A stretch of 64,000 bases of DNA from Bagarius yarrelli (lineage: Eukaryota > Chordata > Actinopteri > Siluriformes > Sisoridae). The translations under genes were made by a program, and so were the position numbers. Where the stretch lies: the NCBI GenBank assembly GCA_005784505.1, contig VCAZ01000006.1, forward strand, positions 7,655,724-7,719,723, written 5' to 3'. Positions 23,972 to 35,325 of the stretch are shown in pieces (position 1 is the stretch's first letter; every line of letters starts with the position of its first letter). The notes below the pieces were generated by a model. It worked only from the letters and a program-made list of their open reading frames with translations, ran no database searches and was not told the DNA's origin.

Positions 23972-24699
23972 ATCTTCATCATGAGATTCTTAGCCTGTTC
24001 TCGCTGCTGTTGCTGGTGCAATGTGGTAAGATGTCCACTAGGTTGTGTGTGAACAGATACACACCTCCCTTACTGCACGCACACACAAGCTTTAAACCAG
24101 GATTTTTTTTTCTTAATGAAACAATTCTAAAAAGTAAAAAGTAAATGAATAATTAAAAAATTAATGATTTATTCTATGATTCAATTTTAAACTTTTCTAA
24201 TGTTTCACAGAATCTTATTATACTGGGATTGCTGTACACTGCTACCCTCGGATTTGTTTTCCTTAGCATCTCTAAGGCCGAATAGAGGCTTTTTTCCCCC
24301 ACCATATACTAAATGTCTTCTAGGTAGACTTCTTTTTCCAAAAAATACCTGCAAGTTATACAGCCAAAATTGATTATTAAACTCCACCCACTACCTCTTA
24401 GAATTTACTTTGATTAACAACACCTCCTGTTAATTAAATTAGAAATATATTTATGTGATGAATGCTGATGGTCGTATTATCAGAACACTGACAGACACAG
24501 CGCTGAGGATGAATGACATTAGAGGACACTGAGTTCCAGAGCATGAGCTTTAGATAGAACTTAATGAAAGTCAGAGGCAATGAAACTACATTATCTATTA
24601 TGACTGATTAAATAATACATAGTTTTGCACTTAGGAAAACAAGTTCGTATTAACATGATGTCACTGTCTAAATCCTCTTGAAGGAGGGTGTTTGATGGA
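23970..24699. other. AT-rich spacer, nothing identified
   Basis: No coding texture or repeat family recognised. Confidence 0.5.
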
Positions 24700-24735
24700 C
24701 ACACATACACACACACACACACACACATACACACA
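24700..24735. repeat. (CA)n microsatellite with TA interruptions
   Basis: CA repeat with two ATAC interruptions. Confidence 0.9.
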
Positions 24736-25060
24736 AAATGATTTATTCTGCTTATTTACAATGTCTTTGTTGGTATTTGAGGAATCAGGGCAGTCTGCTC
24801 TGGCAGAAGGGAGGACAGACTAACACACAAACATTACAAACTTCTGAGTTGTTGCCCGATTACCATGTGGATTTTGCAAATGAGATTTCGCTCTCTCTTT
24901 CTCTGTGGACAGTTCCTTCTGTTCAATCTAGAACGTCTATTTTTTTTCCTTTTAAGTCAGAATACTGAAACCTTTACACAGACAAAAAGAGACATCCGTA
25001 TCGGTGTCACACTCAAGTTCAGACACATCACAGACCTGCTGTAAAAGAGCCCCAGCTCAC
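24736..25060. other. Spacer, nothing identified
   Basis: A 76-codon frame with no domain crosses a CTCTCTTTCTCTG run. Confidence 0.45.
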
Positions 25061-25330
25061 AAAAATGCAGTTCTTTGAATTGTTGCTTTTACTTAGAAGT
25101 TACTTTCTGGTGTCAGTCGGCGAGGCAGAGCCAATGCAACAGATCAGAACTGCTCAACAGAATAGCAAACCAGGCTGAGCAAGGCAGGCCTGTAATTATA
25201 CCTGTCAAATGACACTGAGCCACCCTTAACCACCTTTCTGCCTTTTCATGGCTATTTTCCCGTTCAAGTTCAGTCCTGACTAACAGTCTCTCTCACTCTC
25301 AGTTCACTAACCCCGCTGGCCCAAGTGTCA
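25061..25330. other. Possible conserved block
   Basis: Unique sequence with GTGTCAGTCGGCGAGGCAGA, GGCCTGTAATTATACCTGTC and GAGCCACCCTTAACCACC. Texture suggests regulatory DNA but the evidence is weak. Confidence 0.25.
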
Positions 25331-25615
25331 CAGGTTAATATATAGGCAATGCAATAAATATTAACAGTGTAACATTAGTATTTATAGCAGTAAGATATAG
25401 CATAATTAGAAATAAGGGCTACCAAATCATTTGATATTAATACAGTATAACAGTCATCCTATTCCTACCCCTCTATCTATCCTACCTGCTTACAATTAGA
25501 TTTGAACAATTACTACACAAATGCTTCAGTTTTAGTGTTAATGTATTTGCCTTTCCAGGAAAAACAGTCAGAACTGAATGATCCATGATCATGGGGATGT
25601 TCAAGCTCCATGGAG
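25331..25615. other. AT-rich spacer
   Basis: Nothing recognised. Confidence 0.5.
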
Positions 25616-25778
25616 GAAGTGGTAGCCCAGGGTTAAAGTGTTGGTCTGCTAATTGGAAGATTGCCACTGCTGGGTCCCTATACAAGACCCTTAATCTCTA
25701 ATTGCTCAGTTGCATAAAAAAGAAGAATGTACGTCACTCTGGATAAGGGCGTCTGCTAAATGCTGTATATGTAAATGT
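25616..25778 (+). mobile_element. tRNA-derived SINE, second family
   Basis: The head is GGTAGCCCAGGGTTAAAG (degenerate A box). The body is CACTGCTGGGTCCCTATACA, then CCTTAATCTCTAATTGCTCA. The signature tail GTCACTCTGGATAAGGGCG is followed by TCTGCTAAATGCTG and GTAAATG. The B-box region is deleted or scrambled relative to the copy at 57968-58157. Confidence 0.85.
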
Positions 25779-26685
25779 TCAGCTGCTCCGTCCATGAATT
25801 TATTTCCTCAACCTCACACAAGCAAACCAGTATAATGGCACCAGCAGCAAATCAAAGTGAAAACAAAGCCAAACCAAGCAAGAGTCTTGGTACTAATGGA
25901 GGTTTCCTGAAGTGTTTATTTTTGACACATGTGCTTGTTATACTTACAAACCCACTTTAAACACAATCTTATTGTACAACAGCAACCTCATTTTGCTTAG
26001 ACACCAGAGTGGAAACGTAATGAAAATACTGTCTTCTTCTCTTATTTGTAAGTACAGTATATCATACAGAACATGAAAGACACAAGGCAGCGGGTGGGAC
26101 TTTTTGATGTTTAAAAAACTAATAGAATGTGTGACTGACATCTAATGAGATCCAGGATAGAGGAAAGTCCTAGTATTCCATTTGCAGACCACAAATTCAA
26201 GCACTGTATTATAGAGTTCTTGTGGAACTGTAAAGAATGAGAGCTTAGAAAAGTTATGCTGAAGTTCTAAGTCGTGAGTAGGATTTTTTTTCAGTATGGT
26301 GGAGACAAAAGTGTCAAAATTCTGTCAATCTAAGTTAAAGGGTGAGTGATAATTTATACATGGCGTGTTAGCAAAGAAGAAGTTTTAGACATTGTCCTTC
26401 TCCTGAACTTCAGGTGTTTCATAATTTTATGGAAAAAAGGGAAAGAAAAAAATGTCTGCAGCTCTTAGGTAAAGGTGATTATTGTAATTGTCAGAAGGTT
26501 CAGGCCAGGCTGTGCAGTAAGGATAGCAAAAGTATGCGTGTAGTTCCTCACATTTGTTCACTCACCTTTTTTTTTTACCCAGCCACTCGCTATCTCACTT
26601 CCTCACTCTCTCCCTTTTCTTTTCTCCCTTCAGAACTGGTGAGGTTGTGAAGCGGGCAAAATTAAACAGGGGTGAAAAGTTTTAA
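25779..26685. other. AT-rich spacer, nothing identified
   Basis: Small opposed frames without domains. CT-rich at 26560-26635. Confidence 0.5.
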
Positions 26686-26890
26686 GCCTTATCAGTGTTT
26701 ATTCTTAGATTTCAAACGTGCAGGGAGAGGGAGACCATAGTGAAACTTAAAGCCCTGCTGTGCACACTACCCTCAGGGTCTCACTACTGCTTCCCCCACA
26801 TGCCAATCACACATCTGCCCTGGGCCAAAGCAGGCCTCTCCAAAGGGGAAGCCTTAGCAATCTAACTCCACCTCTTTTGTTCATACTTGT
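26686..26890. other. Possible conserved block
   Basis: Moderate-GC unique sequence (CCCACATGCCAATCACACAT, GGGCCAAAGCAGGCCT). No frame or repeat. Weak evidence. Confidence 0.2.
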
Positions 26891-27990
26891 TTGTTCCTGT
26901 CTGATGCAAAAAAATGATGCATTTTAAAATAATGTATTTTTTGCAATCAGTTTTGCCCTTAAAATTCTACAGTAGACTGTAATCTCGTCCTTGGATAAAA
27001 ATCTTTTACCTAACTTTTGATTGGTTCTGGAGTGACCTATATGAAGCCTTTGAATTTGACTTCGAAAAACGCCTAAAAGGCACATGCAAATGTGCAAGCG
27101 CGTGTGTGCGCCTGTGTGTGATGTCCAGCTTTATGCCTTAATATCAGAAGTAAGTAGCAAGCCTGTTTCTTCTTTCTTTCCCCAGCGATGCTTTTATAGC
27201 CCAATTATATGACTATTTCTCTTTGTATTGCTTTTTTTTGAGACATACAACCTTTGTTAGAAAAAAACATGGCTGTTTTAATCTTTGGTTTATAAAAGCC
27301 TGAGATAGCTCCATGGCATAAGACATTTTAACAAGATGTGCTAGGACTAATTTCTTTATTTAAACCCTAATACTATGAGTCTGTAAAAAGTCTGTTCTGT
27401 AAAGACAATTAAGTTTGATCTAAAGCCAACTTAATGTTTGGCATGATACATCTACAGCCTAACAGGCAGGTGACAGCATGATTGTGGTAGAATCAGGCTC
27501 TCGGGTTACTATTCAGCAGAAGTTAAAGGAAAGATTGTTGCCATGACAAACAAGATGGATGAAGCCGAAATAAGTAAATTCTTAATAAGAACAAGTTCCA
27601 TTTAGTCAGGTGGCTAAAACAGGATAGAAATAGATATTCTCACAGAACACTGAGCCAAAGCATAGGGCATAGAAACATATAAATAAATACAAATACAAAT
27701 AATTTTAAGAAAAGATGAGTTTGGTGTTTGGGAATAGCCAAACAAAATGGATTTACCCTTTATTGACTAAAAATCTGTAGCATGGCCTAAAAATTGCCAC
27801 ACATCACCAAAAAATTCAGTAAATATACAGTTTATGACTTGGTAAACTGGACACAAACACTGAATTGGTCTCCTGGCCCATCTTTCTACACATATCAGAC
27901 TGCAAATGGAATGACATTCCAAATGGAAAAGTTTACTGGTGTTACATCAGTGCTGGTGTGCTAGTTTACAAAGGCTGACAGTCACTGGAA
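26891..27990. other. AT-rich spacer, nothing identified
   Basis: No frame over 60 codons, no repeat family recognised. CGCGTGTGTGCGCCTGTGTG near 27100 is a short alternating run. Confidence 0.5.
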
Positions 27991-28490
27991 AGGGCTCAGT
28001 TTTAATGTGAGTGTAGTCGTAGTGCAGGAAGCCCCTCTTCCCCTCCTCCACTTACTTTACTTCAGCCAAGCAGCTAGAATAGCACTGTAGTGGAATGGAC
28101 TGTGACCTCTTCACCCTACAGTGTCTCAGTTATGGTGCAGATGCCTTTTTTCCCCTTCAAAGGTTTGCTAATGCTTCCCTGAGGATCAGGGCCAAAGTGT
28201 GTGCAGAGTGCCCCCTCTTTCTCTCCATCTCTCAGTGGCAGCCAAGGGGAAAAGAAATAATTCAAACTTAATGCATATTGCAAACATATTGGTCAGTGCC
28301 GCAGCCGGCAAGTATTGACACATTAGTTTTGCAAAATGACCCAGACTGTCTCACAACTGAGACAAACTTCATCTAAGCCTGCTATGCATGCCTTCGGAGC
28401 ACAGCTTGCTATAAAGGAACTTTCAGCACAAAGAGAAACAGATGAGGAGAAAAAAGGAGGCTGAAGTGTGGGGAAAAGAAGAAAAAGAAA
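27991..28490. other. Candidate conserved regulatory block
   Basis: Repeat-poor, moderate-GC DNA. It contains TTTGCTAATGCTTCCC, AGAGTGCCCCCTCT (CTCF-like on the minus strand, 28206-28219), ATTCAAACTTAATGCATATT, GTCAGTGCCGCAGCCGGC and TATGCATGCCTTCGG. No open frame of note. Regulatory role inferred. Confidence 0.35.
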
Positions 28491-28880
28491 TAGCATCCCT
28501 TTAGGTAATAGAATTTCTGCATTGTTTAATATTTAATCACTATGCCTTCCAACATTGTGATTTCTTTTTGCATATTCTATATATAAATATATAATTAATG
28601 TCTGAGAAGCACATAAAAGAAACAAAATCTCAAAAGAGCTGAAAAAAAATCATTTGTTGTTCTGCAGAGCAAATTAATGCAGCTGATAAAAGGAGATGCT
28701 GAGGCGATGTTTTTTTCCTGACTACTTGCCTACTCTCAGATCATAGATTCTTTTGTTTCAAAGAGTAGGTTGTTGGTCATTTTGCTATGTTTTGATAGTA
28801 TTTTACTTGTCCCTTTAGGTGTACCTTCCTGTCTGAGCTGTCTCCAAGACTATAAGTTTTCCTTTTCCTATCTCATAATT
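28491..28880. other. AT-rich spacer
   Basis: AAATTAATGCAGCTGATAAA near 28670 is a motif-like word, otherwise nothing recognised. Confidence 0.4.
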
Positions 28881-29350
28881 ACAGGGCTGCCAACTCGACT
28901 TTAACACTTTTTTATTGTTACACTACCATAGCCACCTAAAAACACAGACCCCAGTGCTCTCTCATTGCCCCCACCAGAGCTAAAATGCTTTCCTAATTGT
29001 CTACTGTTGTCCTGGTTCTGTTTCATCCCTGGCACCATTGAGTCTTACTCTGGTGGATAAAGGCCAATAACGCTAATCGGCCCTATAAAGTTTAATCTCT
29101 CTCGGTCAACCTGTTTCTGGAATATTGGCACAGCTGTCTGGCTCAAATGTTAATAGTTTTTGATTCTTTTCATCATAGCTCCATATTCCATTCAGCACTG
29201 GTCACTAATGGCTCACTGTGTGTAGAGCAATGACCCCCCTAAGCAGTTCCTCGTTCTCAATATGCTGGTCAGCCAATTATTTCCAGCATGGCCAATAGTG
29301 TAGGCTGATGTCCCCTCCAACGCTGCTGCTATTTAAAGAAATCCTGCATC
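28881..29350. other. Candidate conserved regulatory block
   Basis: Unique, repeat-free DNA with many factor-like words: CTTTCCTAATTGTC, GGCCAATAACGCTAATCGGC, GGCACAGCTGTCTGG (E-box), CACTAATGGCTCAC, and CAGCCAATTATTTCCAGC. This is among the best-looking non-coding elements in the window, by texture only. Confidence 0.4.
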
Positions 29351-31245
29351 TGACTATAATTTTTTGGCCTATTTTGACAGCATTTATAAGGTGTATGTCA
29401 CTTCGATCATGACTGTGAGCAATGTTGTGATTTCGTTACCAGTTGAGAGTCCCTGTTCACCTACTACTATAGATGTTCGTGTAAAAGCTCATCTATTAGT
29501 TGTGTTTTCTGTGTGTGTTCTTTAACTTTAGTTTGGTTTGGTTGCCAAACAATCTGTTTTTTTCTACATTTTTTATCTCATACTTTGAAGCTCAGAAGAG
29601 GACGAGCTCATAGCAGGTAGCAGGGAATTCGTTCATCTTTGACACCATAAACGCATTTCTTCTCTGCTTTGAGCGCAGCCTTATCGGTATGAACACTAAG
29701 CCGTGACTGTTCTGAACTCCTGCTCTTTAGAAATGTGCCCACACTGATGCCAACAGATGCAAATTTGACCAAAAAAAGCCAGCTGATAATACTGACATTT
29801 TGGGGATTGTAGACATGGGTCTGTGAAAGATGTGTGAAAAAATGAGTACAGACACACTCCACATAAACACAGGGAAAACTACACAGTGTATGCATACAAT
29901 ACACATGCATATTTATCTATTGCATTTATAGAGCTGTAAATTAAGACGTTCTACCTTGATTTGATACAGAATCCTTCTGGGTCTATTATAGGATTATACA
30001 AATTATACCACTGTAGATTATATTCTTTCTAAGACTAAAGCTTGTCTGGCATGTACCAAGTATTATGAGCTCAATTTAAGACTTGATGGGAACCGACTTT
30101 TAACCTACTGACTACAGAACATGCATTAAAATGTATTTAAAGAAGCTAAAGTTGTCCAGCTGCTAATCTTTATTGTGGGCATTAGGAATACTCAGTGCAT
30201 TTACCTGGGGATTTAGTCTGTACTGAGGCAGCAAGACGTGGCTGCATAGGGCTAATTGTGTCCAGGATTAAAGTGCTCTTCTCTAGCAGATTAAACTCAA
30301 GGCTAAACTATATTCAAAAAACACTATAAAACATCAAGAAAATGAGATTTATAAAGAGGCAAGTAAAAAACAGCTGTTACATGTATTTCTTAAAATAAAA
30401 TTTGTCTTGTGTGAAATATGAAATATGTAAAACCTAAAAAACTAAGAGCAATAACAAATGGAAAGGTACAAAACGCACATAGATAAAACGGCAGAACTGC
30501 AAAAATAAAAAAAAAGAAATAGCTTAAAGAAAAGGGACGAAATTCTAAAATAAGGTCGCTTCATTTGAATATAAAACAACAAAAAGGTGCTTGGGCTTTA
30601 TCTTCAATAAATAAAAAGTCAACTTAAAACCAGAAAAAAACAAGTGACTTACAATTTTTTTTAACAATTTAATAAATAAAACAGAAGCTGCAACAAATTG
30701 GCTGCTTTACAAAGTAGGATTAGTTTAGAAATTTCGGGTGTAATTACTACAAAATATACAGCTACATAAAGCTAACTGTGGTTTAATCAAAGCCTGCATA
30801 TTTAAATGTATTGCTCTTATGACAACCAGAAAGTTTACAAATTGCACTGGGAATCATTAGCCTCTTTGCTATTAGATGTAGCATTCTTTTTACAGTATCT
30901 ACACTGAAAACAAAGGTGTTAATCACTTAGTTAACTCAAAATCTTATAAGGTTGTATTAAAATTTGTTCTGTTGTCAGTTTGATGAACATTATGCTATTC
31001 CTATCATTCCATATAAGCACCCAAACAAATCTTTTAATTGTTTTATATTTAAAAAGTCATGTTAAAGTCACGTCTAAAACTCCGTATCCATGTCTAGGCA
31101 ACCTTTGCCTACACTTTTATATCTGTAACAATAATCCCAATAAAAATAACTTTAGCATCTATGAGTTAAATCAATATTTCAAACATTTTGTGAAAAATGT
31201 TAAACGCAGAACACACAAAACAGCTTTGTCTCTACTCTGACACAA
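29351..31245. other. AT-rich spacer, nothing identified
   Basis: Frames of 86 and 100 codons at 30980 and 29608 have no domain. 30300-30700 is A-rich on the plus strand. Confidence 0.5.
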
Positions 31246-31500
31246 TTAAACCTGATCCGGGCTTGACACAAAGCTAAATTTGTCTATGTTAATATTAGTG
31301 GACACCGGACAGTGATGTCTCCCTACCTCTTTTTATTAGCCACCCCTGTCTCATATTTACAAGGCTGGAGATTTTCACAAGGGGGTGCTGTGTCAGAGTG
31401 GTGCCTCACATTGCTGTTGCTGTATACATTTATTTCAACTGTGTAATGCAAAGCATGAGGTTTAATTAAGACCAGTTGCTACACAAACGATTATGTATAA
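31246..31500. other. Candidate conserved regulatory block with CTCF-like motif
   Basis: Contains AGCTAAATTTGTC, TTTTATTAGCCACCCC, GAGGTTTAATTAAGACC and CACAAGGGGGTGCTG (31376-31390), which differs from the CTCF core by few bases. No coding frame. Inference only. Confidence 0.35.
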
Positions 31501-31603
31501 GTCTAGGCTAAAGTTTCCTAACAGCATTTAAAGCATCAAAGAGAGATGCCGCCAGTTCCAGCCGTCTCTGAAAGAGCCAAAGGCAGGGGGGACCCCCCCG
31601 ACA

Positions 31604-31690
31604 CGAGACAATTTTATTTGTATAGTCCTTTTTACAATGATCATTGTATCAAAGCAGCTTTACACAATCAAAAATGATTATCCAATGTAA
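31604..31690 (+). mobile_element. Fragment of a dispersed fish repeat with an AGCAGCTTTACA core
   Basis: ATTTTATTTGTATAGTCC, then ATTGTATCAAAGCAGCTTTACACAA. The same family is seen more fully at 57703-57930. Class (SINE or LINE 3' end) cannot be settled from these copies. Confidence 0.6.
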
Positions 31691-31852
31691 ATAAAATAGA
31701 AGTGTCTCCAGTCAACATGGTGATGTAAAATGATCATCAACCAAAGGCGGGTCACCAGGAAGGGTCGGACAGGTCCATAGTGGGTCTGGATCACTGGCAG
31801 CTCAGGAGTGGCATATGTAGCTCGACAGAGAGAGATAGAAAGATAAAGAAGA

Positions 31853-31853
31853 T

Positions 31854-31912
<59 letters not shown>

Positions 31913-31913
31913 A
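31853..31913. repeat. (GAAA)n microsatellite
   Basis: About 15 GAAA units, nearly pure. Minus-strand frames here read as Phe/Leu/Ser repeats and are artefacts. Confidence 0.97.
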
Positions 31914-33185
31914 CAGGTAAATCCATATCATTTTGCTGAGTCTTGCTGGTTGACAGAACTTGGGATTGTGGGAAAACACACAATTACATAAACAAAGTGC
32001 ACATTGGGGGAATAAATGCTAATAAAGCTAGTTATGTTAATAAAGTTTGGAGGTGTTGAAATAGAGTATAAATTAAGTAGCGTTGTAAGCAAAGTTATTT
32101 ATACATGATTTCTAAAATTAGATTTACAGTTTACAGTTGTAAGAGTTTTCAATGTAAATGTTTTCAATAGAGATATATTTATTATAAGCCTGGGTATGAC
32201 GATGCAGCTGTGTAGCTGGTGCAACTCTATAGTAGGAATCTCTATACTCTTGCATTGTTAACATAATTCAATCTATATTAAGACTTTCTTCTACTGTCAA
32301 CTGTCACTTCTGTTTTTAGACAGAAAATTAAAGCATTCGCCAGAATGATGAACTGCGACTGGGAGGTAAAATATGAAAAAAAAGCAGCAGGGAAAAAATA
32401 TTAACAAAAAAGAAAACTTGAACAGTTTAAAAGCTGACACGAGGATGGAACTGGCAGCAAACAATCAAAAACAGGAATGTGTGTCACAAGAATCATGACA
32501 ATCTTGTGCGCACCTATTATTTCCCAATTACAGATGGAAAGTCAAAAATGGTGGTTGTCAAAATTGGGGGTAAGGCTGTGTCTACTGAAACCACAATGTT
32601 ACTTAGTTCAAATTTAGATTGCTACAGTTAAGTTTACAAGTTAGTCCTTGTAAAACAGCAAAATGTTCGCCTAGTTTTACTGGTCTGTCACTCATTTTAT
32701 TAGATGTTAGTTTAACATTTAAAAAAATCTGTCCTTCTAAATATGGCAACTGTTCCAGGCAGACATGAGATAATACTATCCATGTACAAAAACAATGAAG
32801 AGATTTTTATCTATGCTAGAGATACCCAATTAGAACATTTTAAAAAATTAATGAAATCTAATAAATAATAAATGAGGGCGAAAAGAATTTTAAAACGAAT
32901 AAAATGTGCTCCTACAATTAAACAGTGCCAAAAGATCATGTGATACTCAACAAGCTTGAAGAAATGGGGTCATGTCCAAGTCATGCTAAAGCGAAATAAA
33001 GGTTTCTGTAGCAAACTATTGGAGATAATCGAGGTGACAGTACTTAAAAGGATTCCTGATCCAGCATAAACCAATCATGCTTTATTTATGTATTTATTGT
33101 CAGATATATATGAAATATATTAGTGTGGAAATGCTGTTTTGCACCACAATTACATCAAATGCAAACTTGCACACTTACTTTTGAG
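31914..33185. other. AT-rich spacer, nothing identified
   Basis: No coding frame, repeat family or conserved-looking block recognised. Confidence 0.5.
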
Positions 33186-33189
33186 CCAT

Positions 33190-33498
33190 TTATTCATCTT
33201 CTATACACGCTTATTCCTTAATTCAGGGTCATGAGGATCTGCTGGAGCCTATCCCAGCCATCTCGAAGGGTGAAAAGCAGGAGAGGTACACCCTGGACAT
33301 GTTGCCAGTCCATCACAGGGCCACACACACACACTCACAGCTATGGGCAATTTAGAAGCACTAATCATCATTTGTAGGAGGAAACCAGAGTACCAGATAG
33401 AACATGCACTCCACACAGAAAGGCCCCTGCCTGGAAATCCAACCTGGGCCTTCTTGCTGTAAGGCAATACAATAATCAGTAAGCCACCATGCTGCTGC
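33190..33498 (-). mobile_element. tRNA-derived SINE, first family, near full length
   Basis: On the minus strand it starts GCAGCATGGTGGCTTACTG (A box) and passes through CCAGGTTGGATTTCCAGGCA (decayed B box), a GTGTGGAGTGCATGTTCTA-like body, GGCCCTGTGATGGACTGGCA-like text and CCAGGGTGTACCTCTCCTGC. It ends with GGAATAAGCGTGTATAGAAG, then ATGAATAAA. The flanks GAGCCATTT and GGAGCCTTT may be a decayed target-site duplication. Related copies lie at 41304, 45770, 50022, 51145 and 53922. Confidence 0.9.
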
Positions 33499-33639
33499 AT
33501 TGGAGCCTTTTGTAATTGAACTATTACTCTAACTATTAAAAAAATAATAGTTGTGCACTAAGTTTCCGGATGTCTTATACGACAGGAAGCTTGAGAAATT
33601 GGTTGTGCAGACATGTATAATAATATCGAAATGACACCA

Positions 33640-33670
33640 AAGTAAGTATATGGACACCGGACCCTTGTTC
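33640..33670. mobile_element. Possible Tc1-like terminal fragment
   Basis: AAGTATATGGACACCGGACC resembles the subterminal 'GTATRTGGACACCTGACC' of a widespread fish Tc1-like element, whose coding scraps lie at 34719 and 60405. Too short to be sure. Confidence 0.35.
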
Positions 33671-33709
33671 CTGTATTTGTTTGATTCATAGCAAACATTT
33701 CCTGTAACC

Positions 33710-34135
33710 AGAGGCGGGTAGTAACATGTTATGTTTACTTCGTTATGTTGACTTGAGTAGATTTTTCTGGAAAAAAGTATCTTTAATAGTAGGTTTTAAT
33801 TTTAATCTCACAGCTGTTAAAATTAACTTTGTTTTCTCTGTTCAATAGCGTTTTTCCAATACTATTAAATGTTAATTTTGAAAATGTACTTTTAAAGAAT
33901 TGGTTTCCATCATGTTATGTATAATGAGATTTGCGAGTCTTGCAATAAGCTCTAGCTGACTGAAGTCCGTAAGTGAGATCCGCTCATTTTGTTAGTGTGC
34001 TCAGTTTGAAAAATAATGGCCGAAGAGGGGGAAGAAGCAAGCATATCAGTAGAGACAGGCCACCCATGGCCTCACATCCGATCAATTTTTAATACAACGA
34101 GAAGAGAAAGAAAAGTTACATAACGCAATGCTTTC
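33710..34135 (+). mobile_element. hAT-type element, 5' end with N-terminal transposase scrap
   Basis: It begins CCAGAGGCGGGTAGTAACAT and continues with GACTTGAGTAGATTTT and AAGTATCTTTAATAGTAG, the typical terminus of fish hAT elements (family end CAGAGGTGGGTAG). An ATG at 34016 opens a frame starting MAEEGEEASISVETGHPWPH, the acidic start plus HPWP motif seen in such transposases. It stays open only about 35 codons, then passes into unrelated sequence. The BED finger, dimerisation and catalytic parts are missing, so it is inactive. Confidence 0.65.
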
Positions 34136-34269
34136 TATATGCAATAAACCAAGTTTACATATCAGCGTACAGGAATTACAGCTTCAATTTAGGAAAAACA
34201 TGAGGGTGATTCTGCAACTATGGGCACTTAAACCTTAGTGTAATTTACTAAAAAATCCTACACGTTGAC
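34136..34269. other. Short spacer between transposon relics
   Basis: AT-rich, nothing recognised. Confidence 0.4.
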
Positions 34270-34730
34270 TTGTTCAAACTTTATTGTGTGCAAATATTTA
34301 CCACTGTGTGACAACACTCAATAAGCATTTGGAAACCAAGGACGTTGACTTTAGATTCTCTTAATCCTCTGATGAGATTATAAAGTGTAGCTGAGAGAAA
34401 ACCTAAATTCTTTGTAATTGTATGTTGAGAAACATTGTTCCTAACCTGTTGACATATTTGTTCACAAAGTGGTAAACTGTGTCCCATCCCAGCTTGTGAA
34501 TCACTTGTGGGGTTTCCTCATTTTATATCCAATCATGACGCTCACCTGATTCCAATTGACTAGTTTGCTAGAGGAATATTCCAAACATTTTTTTTTTGAG
34601 AATTTCCCACGTTTTCATCTCTTGTTGCCACTGTCCAAGCTCTTTGGTGCTTTTAAAAGTTGATCAGTTTAAACATTGCATATTTTGTCTTTGTGGTATT
34701 TAATTAGAAATATGAGACTTAAAAAACAGT
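34270..34730 (-). mobile_element. Internally deleted Tc1/mariner-type relic
   Basis: The minus-strand frame at 34281-34487 carries a helix-turn-helix-like stretch, ITKNLGFLSATLYNLIRGL, typical of the N-terminal DNA-binding region of Tc1/mariner-type transposases. The flanks TTTACCACTGTGTGACA (about 34298) and TTGTTGCCACTGTCCAAGCT (about 34622) match the terminal regions of a common fish element. The whole catalytic core is absent, as in non-autonomous derivatives. Stops and indels show it is dead. Confidence 0.6.
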
Positions 34731-34952
34731 AATAGCCCCCACTCTTGTGTGAAGTAGTTCCACTAAATTTTGGGTAAAGTCTGTGGAGATTTGTGCCCAT
34801 AGAGGCAATAGGATTTGTAAGGTCAGGCACTGATGTTTGGTGTGAAGGGCTACACCACAGTCAGTGTTCCAAAAATTGATACAGTTCACTTTCCCACCAA
34901 TCAGGCAACTCATGTCTTTATAGACTTCACAGTGTGCACAGAGGTATTGTCA
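34731..34952 (-). mobile_element. Tc1-like transposase C-terminal scrap
   Basis: Minus-strand translation reaches QCLTLQILLPLWAQI, then FTQNLVELLHTRVGAI. This corresponds to the family's C-terminal 'PDLTNALLDEWAKIPTN-LQNLVESLPRRVEA' region, with many changes. CTGTGCACACTGTGAAGTCT, then ATAAAGACATGAG, is the segment around the family's VHKA..IKTW. It ends abruptly where the next piece begins in the opposite direction. Confidence 0.65.
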
Positions 34953-35000
34953 TTGGCCCCTTAGTTCAATTCCATGGCAAAACTACAGCATACACAGGTA
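34953..35000 (+). mobile_element. Inverted Tc1-like fragment
   Basis: TTGGCCCCTTAGTTCAATTC, then CTACAGCATACACAGG, corresponds to the 'GGCCCCTTAGTTCCAGTGAA...CTACAGCATACAAAGA' part of the same Tc1-like family. It is on the plus strand, opposite to the adjoining C-terminal scrap. Confidence 0.5.
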
Positions 35001-35039
35001 TTTATTTACAATCGTTTGCTTACAAATATTGTAAACTTT

Positions 35040-35325
35040 GAAAGAGGGGCATGGCAGAGCGTGGTTTTGTGAATGAAAGGGAGGACACAACTATGAGCGG
35101 GGGAAATTAAGCACACCTGTGGCAAATTTGACACTAATCACAAAGTCTATTTCATCCCACAATAAGCAAGAGAAAAGGGAGAGACTGGTGAAGAACAAAT
35201 AAAACAGTGATGTCACCAGCAAGGTGAATGGGGCAGCAGGCCTTTAGCCAGCAAAAGCAACACTTCGTGGTAATTACGCTCTTTCCTTTTTATTGCAGCT
35301 TGTTGCCTCGGACTGAGGTGCCATG
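35040..35325 (+). mobile_element. Possible LTR-derived or flanking part of a gypsy relic
   Basis: AAGAGGGGCATGGCAGAGCG and GGAAATTAAGCACACCTGTG, with AACAAATAAAACAGTGATG near 35193, look like parts of fish gypsy-type LTRs, and this sits directly before the RNase H scrap. No TG...CA ends, primer-binding site or target-site duplication could be defined. Confidence 0.3.

Noticed and set aside
31853..31983. 101- and 62-codon minus-strand frames of Phe/Leu/Ser repeats
   Set aside because: Direct translation of the GAAA microsatellite.
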